Below are positions 51,488-62,401 of a DNA stretch of 64,000 bases, one piece after another. A program made the position numbers and the translations under genes. Each line of letters begins with the position of its first letter. Within the stretch, counting starts at the first letter, position 1. Source of the stretch: Verrucomicrobiota bacterium (GTDB lineage: Bacteria > Verrucomicrobiota > Verrucomicrobiia > CAIQCK01); the NCBI GenBank assembly GCA_026397915.1, contig JAPLTX010000037.1:1-64000 (forward strand), read 5' to 3'. The notes below the pieces were generated by a model. That model saw only the letters and a list, made by a program, of their open reading frames with translations. It did not search any database and was not told where the DNA came from.

Positions 51488-51962
51488 TGGCGTTACCTCC
51501 CAGCAATTCTTCGGGCGTGCAGACGGCAGGCAACCGGTAACCGGACCGGGCGCAAACCCGATCCAGTTGTTTCAACAGTTGTGCGTTGGCGATGTGGCGG
51601 CAATTCCATGTCAGAACGTAATCCGTATTCGCGACCGCTGCCACTGCCAGATGCACCGCATCCGACGCCGCGTGTTGCGGCAGGATGCCAGCCCGCAGAA
51701 ACTCCGCCGCCAGTTCACTCACCACCGGCCCAACGGGCAGCTTCGGCAGCGCCTGTGCGATGGCCAGCCGGCGAGCCACTTGCGCCGGGTCGCCGCGCGA
51801 GATCTCGTCCACCACTTCCTGCGAGATCGAGCAGGCAAACAACGCCCGCCGCCGCGCCCACCATTCGTGAGTGATCTGCTGGTGCCCGGCCACGATCAAG
51901 TCCCGGCTCGGCTCCGAGGCCAGGTAACTGATGATCGTTGTTTCCAGATAAACCGTTTCCAT
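51480..51962 (-). CDS. PIN-domain toxin (VapC family)
   Basis: 160 residues. The PIN acidic residues appear as Glu7 in VYLETTIISYL, Glu in VVDEI, and Asp in SDAVHLAVAAV; the last position is Asn in LTWNCRHIAN, as usual for this branch. VapC-type toxins are RNases that cut tRNA or rRNA. It precedes its presumed antitoxin, the reverse of the standard vapBC order. Start is 93 bp downstream of the dus stop on the same strand. Confidence 0.83.
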   Translation of the reverse strand: METVYLETTIISYLASEPSRDLIVAGHQQITHEWWARRRALFACSISQEVVDEISRGDPAQVARRLAIAQALPKLPVGPVVSELAAEFLRAGILPQHAASDAVHLAVAAVANTDYVLTWNCRHIANAQLLKQLDRVCARSGYRLPAVCTPEELLGGNANV

Positions 51963-52055
51963 GCGCCGCGTATTCTACCAACAGCCGCCGTTCAAGGCGA
52001 GGCCCAACCCGGCGGAAAAGCTCTGGACTTCGCCGATGTGGCGCTCGCGCCGGGT

Positions 52056-53120
52056 TTACCAGTGCTCGTTGGGCTTGGAGGGAATGGGAAAGGCCGGCTC
52101 GCTGCGGGCGGACGGCGTCTCGGGACGCGGCGTCATAATGCGCAACTCTGCAACGAGACCGTGGAATCCGGCGGCGTCCTTGAGCATGACGAGGCGGTGC
52201 TGGGTCGCCTTGGGGATGCGGAGCGAGCGGCCATACCAGCGCGACATTTTTCGGAATTGGATGCACGCGACCCGTTCGCCGCGGAAGCTCTGCAACATCT
52301 CGTAGTGGCTGACCATGAAATTGATCCGCTCCGCGTAGCCCGGCATCACGACGGGTTCGCCGCGGACCAGCGCGGCTTCGCACTGGCGGAAAATCCACGG
52401 GTTCAGCAGCGCGCCGCGTCCGATGCCGATGGCGGCGCAGCCGGTCTCGGCGAACATCGTCCGCGCGTCTTCGACGGTGCGGATGTCGCCGTTGCCGATG
52501 ATCGGGATGCGCTCGACGGCCTCGACGACGGCGCGGATGCCGGGGCGGTTGACGCTGCCGCTGAATCCTTGCGCGCGGGTGCGGCCGTGGATGGTGACGG
52601 CGGCGACGCCGGCCCGCTCGAACTCGCGCGCGAGGAACGGCGCGGAAATGTTGTCGTCGTCCCAGCCGAGCCGCATCTTCACGGTGACGGGAATTTTCAC
52701 GCTCCCGACGAGCGCGTGGACGAGCGCGATGGTCTTGTCGGCCTCGCGCATCATGGCGGAGCCGCCGCCGCCGCGAACGACTTTGTGGACCGGGCAGCCC
52801 ATGTTGAGGTCCACGACGCTCACGCCGATGGACTGGAGGAGTTGCGCGGCAGCGCAGAGTTCCTCTTTGACGGTGCCGAAGATTTGCACGGCGAGCAGCT
52901 GGTCTTCGGGGCGCGTCTCGATCAGTTCCAGAGCCTGGCGGCGTTTTTCGATGAGCGAGCGAGCGTTGACGAGGTCGGTGGTGGCGAGGCCGAGGCCGCC
53001 AAGCGGGCGCGCAACGAGGCGGAAGGGAAGGTTGGTGTAGCCCGCCAGCGGCGCGAGGAAGAACCGCGACGGCAGCGCGAGGTTGCTGATGCAGAGAGGC
53101 GACTGGAAGTTTGGAGCCAT
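52056..53120 (-). CDS. dus: tRNA-dihydrouridine synthase
   Basis: 354 residues. FMN-binding start FFLAPLAGYTNLPFR, catalytic Cys109 in LNMGCPVHKV, and phosphate-binding TIHGRTRAQGFSG and IGNGDIRTVEDA. Reduces specific uridines in tRNA D-loops with NADPH; closest to DusB by overall pattern, not proven. Start MAPNFQSP is used because the longer frame has no typical N-terminus. Confidence 0.93.
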   Translation of the reverse strand: MAPNFQSPLCISNLALPSRFFLAPLAGYTNLPFRLVARPLGGLGLATTDLVNARSLIEKRRQALELIETRPEDQLLAVQIFGTVKEELCAAAQLLQSIGVSVVDLNMGCPVHKVVRGGGGSAMMREADKTIALVHALVGSVKIPVTVKMRLGWDDDNISAPFLAREFERAGVAAVTIHGRTRAQGFSGSVNRPGIRAVVEAVERIPIIGNGDIRTVEDARTMFAETGCAAIGIGRGALLNPWIFRQCEAALVRGEPVVMPGYAERINFMVSHYEMLQSFRGERVACIQFRKMSRWYGRSLRIPKATQHRLVMLKDAAGFHGLVAELRIMTPRPETPSARSEPAFPIPSKPNEHW

Positions 53121-53331
53121 CGCAATCACTGGTGTTGCAGCCAATCGTGCAAGGCTTGCCAGCCGCCTGGGCGGAAGTGGTAATGGACAATGATGAGTTC
53201 CAATGTGGCGCTTATTCTCGCCGCAGGAGCCGGTGTCAGTCAACGCGGAGTTCACGCATAGCTTTCGCCCCGTGTGTGTAAGCAAACTCCTCCCACGACC
53301 CCGTTGCGGGCGTCACTGCAAGAAATCACCC

Positions 53332-53363
53332 CGGCCGCGCCGTCAGAAAGACGGGAGCGGCCG
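53332..53363 (-). terminator. GC-rich hairpin downstream of USP
   Basis: Arms CGGCCGC-g-CCGTC and GACGG-ga-GCGGCCG around a 5-nt loop. About 95 bp after the USP stop. On the minus strand it is followed by a short T-containing tract (GATTTCTTG) rather than a clean T run, so a factor-assisted terminator or processed RNA end is possible. Confidence 0.4.
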
Positions 53364-53388
53364 ACGACGGCGATCAGACGCCTTCAAG

Positions 53389-53406
53389 CCACGTCCGGCC
53401 ACGTGG
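53389..53406. repeat. Small inverted repeat in the dus-USP gap
   Basis: CCACGT and ACGTGG separated by CCGGCC. It lies 25 bp from the larger hairpin and is followed on the plus strand by an AT-rich stretch. Role unknown. Confidence 0.35.
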
Positions 53407-53458
53407 TATTTAAGTTATCCTATTCTGGGATGATTTCATGGTTCTTCAATCTCGTTTG

Positions 53459-53944
53459 TCATCTTCGCCGCACGGCGAGCACTGGACACGGCGCGTGTCT
53501 GATGACCTGCTCGGCGGTGCTGCCGAGAAAAGCGTGCGCCAAGCCCGTGTAGCCGTGCGTTGTCATGACGATGAGATCAACGTCCTGTTCCTGGGCGAAC
53601 CGAACGATTTCCGCTGATGGGCGCCCGTTACGAACCACCGCCTCCTTCAACAAGGCTGGCGGCACCAGTTCATCTGTGCGCAACGTCATGGTCTTCTTGG
53701 CTGCTTCCGTCAGTTCTGCTTCGTCGGCGATTGCCATGCCGCCTTCCGGGTAAACAATCTGCGGCGGGATCGCATGCATCAGCGTGATCTTCGCTTCAAA
53801 CTTCTGGGCCAGCGGCACGGCGTAGTCGAGCGCCTGTCGCGAAGCGCCAGAGAAGTCGAGGGGCACGAGGATGTGGCGCAACTGAAGGGGAGAGCGCATT
53901 GGGGGCAGTGCTGCCTCAGATTCTTGATTTGGGTCGGTTTTCAT
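53459..53944 (-). CDS. Universal stress protein (UspA family)
   Basis: 161 residues, single domain. ATP-binding pattern LVPLDFSGASRQAL at the start and THGYTGLAHAFLGSTAEQV (G-2-G-9-G-S/T) at the end. Last gene of a minus-strand run behind the histidine kinase and two response regulators, so likely their target or partner. Cytoplasmic. Confidence 0.92.
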   Translation of the reverse strand: MKTDPNQESEAALPPMRSPLQLRHILVPLDFSGASRQALDYAVPLAQKFEAKITLMHAIPPQIVYPEGGMAIADEAELTEAAKKTMTLRTDELVPPALLKEAVVRNGRPSAEIVRFAQEQDVDLIVMTTHGYTGLAHAFLGSTAEQVIRHAPCPVLAVRRR

Positions 53945-54112
53945 TGGTTTGTTCCTTTCTTTGAATCGGAAAGCGACGGCGTGGGCCGAATGCGTTTCCG
54001 CGCCTCAGCCATGCTGATGGTGTTTTGTCGGCGGAGTCGTCCCGTCCGCTCATCGGCGGACGCGTCCGTCTGAGAGGCCCGGTTGCAGTCCAATGGACGA
54101 TTTACCGACCTC

Positions 54113-54808
54113 TCAACTCTTGTGTTCGATACGATGCGCTTCGGCGAGCCATCGCGGCGCGGTTTGGAACAGTTCAGCCGTGCTGCTCAGTCGCAGTTTG
54201 GTTCTCAAATTTTCCCGAAGTGTGTTGAAGTCCTTGAGCCGCAATCCAAGCAGTTCTGCGATGCGAGAAGACGAATAGCCATTGGCGATCAGTTTTAACG
54301 CGTCTGTTTCAGCCTCCGTCAGTGTTTTCAACAAGGCGACTTTGTCGGCCGGCCATTCGTCGGGGCTGGTTGTTGAAACCGCCGAGGCTGCTTGGTTGCT
54401 CAACCACGTTTGCCCCGTGGCCACACAGCGGATCGCCGTGATGATTTTCTCTGTGGCCTCCTGTTTCATGACGTAACCGCGGGCGCCTGCGCGAATGGCC
54501 GGCCCCGCATAATACTGCTCTTCATGAACGGAGAGCACCAGCACGGGTATTTGCGGGTGCTGCTGACGCAAAGTCGCGATCAGTTCCGAGGCATCCTTGA
54601 CCCTGAGCGACCAGTCCACAACCGCGACATCGGGCTGGAGTTTTTCGGTTGCGGCGAGGGCTTGGCGTTCGTCCTCTGCCTCGCCGCAAACAACAAGATC
54701 GGGTTCCTCGTTGATCAGTCTGATCAAGCTGCTGCGAACGACGGCATGATCATCCACCACGAGGACTCGTGTCTTTGACGCCATGCCGCAACTTGTGCTT
54801 GAAGCCAT
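54113..54808 (-). CDS. NarL-type response regulator with diverged DNA-binding helix
   Basis: 231 residues from MASSTSC; the Met at 54784 just before TRVLVVDD is an alternative. Receiver domain with phospho-Asp65 in VAVVDWSLR and switch VLVLSVHEE. The LuxR-type domain LTEAETDALKLIANG is present, but the recognition helix reads RLKDFNTLRENLR where its sister has SVKTVEAHRSNIK, a strong change. It may have lost or changed DNA specificity. 144 bp after the sister gene. Confidence 0.85.
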   Translation of the reverse strand: MASSTSCGMASKTRVLVVDDHAVVRSSLIRLINEEPDLVVCGEAEDERQALAATEKLQPDVAVVDWSLRVKDASELIATLRQQHPQIPVLVLSVHEEQYYAGPAIRAGARGYVMKQEATEKIITAIRCVATGQTWLSNQAASAVSTTSPDEWPADKVALLKTLTEAETDALKLIANGYSSSRIAELLGLRLKDFNTLRENLRTKLRLSSTAELFQTAPRWLAEAHRIEHKS

Positions 54809-54952
54809 AATTGTCCGCTGTTGAACCAGAAACCTTACAGGCCGACGCCATTCGGGCGCAATGAGGGCGCGCCCGTTTCTGTATTGAGGGTTTTCCACTA
54901 CCCAGCTTAGGAAAAATCCCCTACCAGTCGGATTGTGTGGGGGTTGCGGCGA

Positions 54953-55612
54953 TCAGATTTCGCCCATGTGCTGCGCCCAGCCAATAGCGCATTGGAGCAG
55001 TTCGCTGCTGGAGGGAAGCTTGAGCTTGAGTTTGATGTTGGAGCGGTGAGCTTCGACGGTCTTGACGCTGATGTGCAATTGTTTGGCGATTTGATTTGAA
55101 CCGTAGCCTTTACCGATCCACATCAGCACATCCATTTCCCGATCGCTCAGCACATCCAGCACTGAACGTAGAGTCGCCAGCGGATGGCCAGTAGCCTTGT
55201 CCAAAATGCCCGCCGCAATCCTGCTGCTAACATAGACATTGCCATCCAGCACGCTACGGATAGCCTCCAACACTTTCTCCGAAGCTTCGCGCTTCATGAC
55301 GTAGCCGCGAGCGCCGGCGCGCAGGGCGCGTTCGGCGTAAACGGACTCGTCGTGCACTGAAAGCGCCAGTATCAGCAATTCGGGGAAGCGCACCTTGAAA
55401 TCTTTGATCAATTCCAATCCGCTCTGGTCCTTGAGCGAGATGTCCACCACTGCCAGATCGGGCTTGGTTGTTTTGGTAATCGCCAGAGCGCCAGCCCGGT
55501 CCTCCGCCTCCCCGCAGACCACGAGGTCGGGTTGATTGTTGATAAGACAAGCGATGCCCTCCCGCAACAGCGGATGGTCGTCAACAATCAAAACCCGCTT
55601 CTTATGGCTCAT
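54953..55612 (-). CDS. NarL/FixJ-type response regulator
   Basis: 219 residues. Receiver Asp pair VDDHPLLREG, phospho-Asp57 in LAVVDISLKD, Lys in YVMKREA. LuxR-type helix-turn-helix LSDREMDVLMWIGKGY and TVEAHRSNIKLKL. Starts 8 bp after the kinase stop (MSHKKRV), so it is the cognate regulator of that kinase. Probable control of the neighbouring USP and ATPase genes. Confidence 0.93.
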   Translation of the reverse strand: MSHKKRVLIVDDHPLLREGIACLINNQPDLVVCGEAEDRAGALAITKTTKPDLAVVDISLKDQSGLELIKDFKVRFPELLILALSVHDESVYAERALRAGARGYVMKREASEKVLEAIRSVLDGNVYVSSRIAAGILDKATGHPLATLRSVLDVLSDREMDVLMWIGKGYGSNQIAKQLHISVKTVEAHRSNIKLKLKLPSSSELLQCAIGWAQHMGEI

Positions 55613-55620
55613 AAAGTTGT

Positions 55621-56895
55621 TTAAAGGCCAAGCGCATCGCGGGATAGTGTGCAGCACATGACAGTGCCACGCTTTTCACCGCGCCGCACTGTCAGCGTAG
55701 CACCGACGGCGTGGGCGCGGTAGTCCATAATTTCCAGACCCAAGCCTTTTCGCGGCCGGTGCTCCGGCAAGCCGCAGCCGTCATCGCTTACCGTCAGCGT
55801 AATGATGTTTTCATCGGCCAGAAGAGCGACCGTGATGCTTGATGCCTTCGCATGACGGAGGGCGTTTTGCAGGGCTTCCTGTGCGATGCGATACAGGTGA
55901 GTGGCCGCTGTTCGATCCGGGATGGCCACTGCTTCAGGACAATGGAAATGACAGGCCAGTTTGCTCAGGCTTTGCACGCTGGTGGCCAACTCCCGTAACG
56001 CAATCATCAGACCCGTAGGCTCGTCCGGCACCGGGTGCAGGCCGCGTGTCAGACGTCGCGCCTCCTCAATGCTGTTGTTGATCAATTCCGTGACGCGCGC
56101 CGCTTCATCCGCTTCCGCAGCGGACTTGGCCGCGAGCTTCTGCTGAACGCTGCGGTTGAGCAGCGCGGTGCCCGTGAGCTGCTGGCACAAACCGTCGTGC
56201 AGATCCTGGCCGATCCGACGTTGTTCGCGTTCGCTGATTTCCATGACCTCTTTCTCCAGTCGCTCCCGATGTGCAATGTCCGAGGTCAGGACGATCGTGC
56301 TCGCGGCCGCCACAAGCACGGCCAGCAAGCTGCCGAGGATGACGACGGTGGTGGTGCGGGTGGCCAGTGACTTCGCAAGCCGGTCGCGTTCATCAAGCAG
56401 CTTTCTCTCCTGCACTTCGATATCGTCAACTGTCTGGCGCACTTCATCCATCAGTTTCTTGCCAGGCCCCGCCAGTTTGCCCGCCGCCTCAAAGCCTTCC
56501 AGCTTGCGTGTCTCAACGCTTTTCCTGAGTTTGGCGAGACGTTGCTCGATCAGACTTTCCAGTTTCTCTACGCCTTGCAAGATGACTGGATGCATCGCCA
56601 GCGCATGCAGTTGCTTCATACTGACCTGGACGTCGGTGGCAAACTGCCGATGGAGATCGAGATAAATTTCATCTCCGGTGATAACGTAGCCGCGTGCCTC
56701 GCTTTCGGCGTTCGCCAAATCGCCGATGGTGGCCTCCAGCTTCGTGATGACCTGATGGGAGTGGGCCACGACGTTGGCCGACTCGGCGAACTGGACCGTG
56801 CTGCGATAAGACACGGCGCCGATGACCATCAAAATCAGCAGTGCCAGCGCGAAACCGGTGGCGATTTTCCGACTGAGACTGATCTCAAGTTTCAT
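55621..56895 (-). CDS. CHASE3-domain sensor histidine kinase (HisKA_3 type)
   Basis: 424 residues. Transmembrane helices at about 11-29 and 188-208 flank a CHASE3 extracellular domain (EARGYVITGDEIYL). The dimerisation box is EQRRIGQDLHDGL with phospho-His233, followed by a HATPase region (EALQNALRHAKA, DDGCGLPEH, GLGLEIM). This kinase type partners NarL-like regulators, two of which follow. Start MKLEIS chosen from the transmembrane layout; upstream frame is antisense to the ATPase leader region. Confidence 0.92.
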   Translation of the reverse strand: MKLEISLSRKIATGFALALLILMVIGAVSYRSTVQFAESANVVAHSHQVITKLEATIGDLANAESEARGYVITGDEIYLDLHRQFATDVQVSMKQLHALAMHPVILQGVEKLESLIEQRLAKLRKSVETRKLEGFEAAGKLAGPGKKLMDEVRQTVDDIEVQERKLLDERDRLAKSLATRTTTVVILGSLLAVLVAAASTIVLTSDIAHRERLEKEVMEISEREQRRIGQDLHDGLCQQLTGTALLNRSVQQKLAAKSAAEADEAARVTELINNSIEEARRLTRGLHPVPDEPTGLMIALRELATSVQSLSKLACHFHCPEAVAIPDRTAATHLYRIAQEALQNALRHAKASSITVALLADENIITLTVSDDGCGLPEHRPRKGLGLEIMDYRAHAVGATLTVRRGEKRGTVMCCTLSRDALGL

Positions 56896-57384
56896 TGGAC
56901 TTCTCGTCCTGCCGCAAACAGGTTGATTACTGAACAGACGACACGCCACAAGGCGGGTCTTCTCGAGATTCTTACGTTCGCGAGCAAACCGCGTCCGGCC
57001 TCGGGTGATTACCGCCTGTGGCGAAGAACGGGACGAGTATAACCGCGCTCCCGCAGGATACAACTTCCAGTTGTGGTCCTCTTGTCTTCCAGCATCTTCC
57101 ACACGCAATCGCAAACGTTGTTGCTAAACTTGGCAGCCATGGGCAGTCCGTGTGGAATTGCGCTGGTTCTGGCCATCCTGCTCGCCGGTGTGTTGCCGCT
57201 GGGGAGTGCCGCAAAAACGGGTGGAGATAAAGCCGATGTGTTTGGCCGTCCCGGCGATGTGGATGACGGTGCTCATGCGTGTGTGCCACATCGTAACGCA
57301 TTCCGCCGCCCGCCAGCGCGGTTGTCGCCCGCAAAAAAGAACAGCCGGCGTTACGGCATTGACAGTGACAACAAAGCGGGGAAA
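56896..57384. other. Divergent intergenic region, kinase / P-type ATPase
   Basis: About 490 bp. It must contain both promoters. An in-frame open stretch from an ATG at 57139 leads into the ATPase and contains a hydrophobic segment ([17 protein letters not shown]), so a longer ATPase start or a decayed small gene is possible. No RNA gene or clear terminator seen. Confidence 0.5.
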
Positions 57385-60086
<2,702 letters not shown>

Positions 60087-60090
<4 letters not shown>

Positions 60091-61019
60091 AAGAGACGAT
60101 GAAACTCCTGATCGCTTATGACGGATCGCAGTGTGCCGGGGCGGCGTTGAACGACCTGAAGCGGGCCGGCCTTTCGCGCGAGACCGAGGTGTTGATCGTC
60201 TCGGTGGCGGACGTGTGGCTGCCGCCGCCGGCCAGCGAGATCGCGGCCGCCGCGGAGATGGTGCCGCCATCGGTTCGGATCTCCCGGGCGCATGCGATCG
60301 AAACGGAGGAACATGCTCTGGCGTTGGCCCAACAGGCATCGGCGCAGTTGCAGGAGCGTTTTGCCGGTTGGCGGGTCAGCGCAGTGGCGTGCCACGACGC
60401 GCCGTGGTGGGGCATCCTCAAGCAGGCGGAGAAGTTCAAGCCCGACCTGATTGTGGTTGGTTCGCATGGCCGCGGCGCGCTGGGCCGGATGGTGCTCGGC
60501 AGCACGTCGCAGCGCGTGACGACGGAAGCCAACTGTTCAGTGCGCATCGCGCGTGGGTTGTTTGCGGAGGACGTGGCGCCGCCCCGGCTCGTGGTGGGTG
60601 TGGACGGTTCGGACCACAGCGACTTGACAGTCAGCCGCATTGCAGAGCGGACGTGGCCGGCGGGCACGGCGGTGCATGTGGTGGCGTTCGCCGACGTCGT
60701 GAACGTGGCGATATTTTCCTCCTCAGAATGTCCGCCGGTGTCAGGGCTGATGCCGGAGGATTACGAGAAAGAAGAGACGCGGTTGCGGGAGTTTGCCACG
60801 GCTGCGGCGGACAAACTGCGCGCTGCGGGACTGCTGGCCGCGCCGATTGTGAGGCGTGGCGATCCGCGGCGGGAGATACTCCACGAGGCGGAGCGATGGG
60901 GCGCGGACTGCGTGTTCGTCGGCGCGCACGGCCACACGCGCTTGCAGAAAATCCTTGGCTCAGTATCGCAGTGGGTGGCGTCGCGGGCGCATTGCTCGGT
61001 GGAAGTGGTCAGGGCGTAG
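60087..61019 (+). CDS. Tandem universal stress protein
   Basis: 310 residues made of two USP domains. Each has the nucleotide motif: [20 protein letters not shown] in the first and [19 protein letters not shown] in the second. ATP-binding is expected in both. Translation is coupled to the ATPase by a 4-bp overlap, a strong hint that the two act together, for example ATP or Ca2+ stress signalling. Its stop is 6 bp from the stop of the convergent antiporter. Confidence 0.92.
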
Positions 61020-61025
61020 GCGCCA

Positions 61026-62297
61026 TTACTTGAACCAAATCCACCATACCACGGCATACACCGGCAGCAGGATTGGGACGACGTAGCAGAAGACGTAGCC
61101 GAAGAAGCCCGGCGTCCTGGCCTTGGCGTGGTCGGCGATGCTCTTGACCATGAAGTTGGGGCCGTTGCCGATGTAGGTGCAGGCGCCGAAGAAGACCGAC
61201 GCGACGCTGATGGCGACCAGGTAAAGATGGTTGGCGGCGACGAGCTGGGCCGGCGTGGTGACGCCGTTGTCACCGAAGAGGCCGATGGCGGCGGAGAGAA
61301 AGCAGAGGTAGGTCGGGGCGTTGTCCAGCACGGCTGAAAGCATCCCGCTGCCCCAGTAAAACTGGCCGGCGGTCTGGATGCCGACTTGGCGTGCGTTCAA
61401 CTCCAGCCAATCCAGCGCCGGCACCATTGTCGCGAAGATGCCGACGAAGAGGAACGCCACTTCTTTCAGCGGCGCGAAGTTGAAATCGTTGGCCTCATGC
61501 ACCGGTTTCTTGGTCGTGAAATAGGAGCCGAGCGCCGCGACGACCATCAACGCCTCGCGCAGGAACGGCGGTTGTTGGATGAAGACTGCGACGAGGATGA
61601 GTAGCAGGAAAAAGATGTTATGCATCCCATCGAAGCGCCATTCCTCGCGAGCCGTTTCCTTCGCGCGCACCGACCTCGGCGCGCGCAGGAAGTTGCGGTA
61701 ATCAATCACCCAGAACACCGCCAGCAGCGCGCCAACGGCAAACGCCCACATGGGCCAGCACTTTTCCGCGACCCAGAAGAACGGCACGCCGCGCAGGTAA
61801 CCGAGGAATAGCGGTGGGTCGCCCAGCGGTGTGAGGCAACCGCCGACGTTGCTGACGATGAAGATGAAGAAGACGACGTGGTAGGTCGTGAGCCGGTATT
61901 TGTTGGTGCGCAGGAACGGCCGGATGAGCAGCATCGAGGCGCCGGTGGTGCCGAGGACATTGGCCAGCAGCGCGCCGGCGAGCAGGTAGAGGACGTTGGC
62001 CATCGGCGTGGACTCTCCGCGGACGTTGATGTGAATGCCGCCGGAGACGACGAAGAGCGAGCCGATGAGGCAGATGAAACTGACGTATTCTTGAAACGAG
62101 TGCAGCATCCGCGCGCCGTTGTGTAGGCCGAAGACGTAGTAGCCGGTCGTGAGCGCGCCAAGCGCGACGGCGACCCACGGGTAGTGCCGATGCCACCACT
62201 TTGGCGCGATGAATGGCATCAACGCGATACAAAGGAGCAGCGCCACGAACGGCGTGATCCAGAGCGGATTTGGTTGGATGATATGCGCGGCTTCCAC
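61026..62297 (-). CDS. NhaD-type Na+/H+ antiporter (ion transporter superfamily)
   Basis: 423 residues from the GTG chosen here (a TTG 36 bp upstream keeps the frame open; neither has a good ribosome site). Around 11-12 membrane helices with the conserved SNVGGCLTPLGDPPLFLGYL, LDNAPTYL and IGNGPNFMVKS blocks of the NhaD/ArsB group. It exchanges sodium for protons. Divergent from the M60-like gene and convergent with the tandem USP; part of an ion-stress block. Confidence 0.87.
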   Translation of the reverse strand: MEAAHIIQPNPLWITPFVALLLCIALMPFIAPKWWHRHYPWVAVALGALTTGYYVFGLHNGARMLHSFQEYVSFICLIGSLFVVSGGIHINVRGESTPMANVLYLLAGALLANVLGTTGASMLLIRPFLRTNKYRLTTYHVVFFIFIVSNVGGCLTPLGDPPLFLGYLRGVPFFWVAEKCWPMWAFAVGALLAVFWVIDYRNFLRAPRSVRAKETAREEWRFDGMHNIFFLLLILVAVFIQQPPFLREALMVVAALGSYFTTKKPVHEANDFNFAPLKEVAFLFVGIFATMVPALDWLELNARQVGIQTAGQFYWGSGMLSAVLDNAPTYLCFLSAAIGLFGDNGVTTPAQLVAANHLYLVAISVASVFFGACTYIGNGPNFMVKSIADHAKARTPGFFGYVFCYVVPILLPVYAVVWWIWFK

Positions 62298-62401
62298 GAG
62301 GCATATCTTCGACAACCCCGGCGCGATGGTCAAAGCATTTTGGCGGCAGGTTTAAGCTGCATTGACGCGCGCGAGTCGCTAGGGCATGTTCGCCGACTGT
62401 T

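Larger units (their letters stand above)
53121..53458. other. Gene-free stretch with two hairpins
   Basis: About 340 bp between the dus start and the USP stop. No convincing reading frame, tRNA or mobile-element end. It holds the two inverted repeats listed separately, and must also carry the dus promoter and the end of the USP transcript. Confidence 0.6.
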
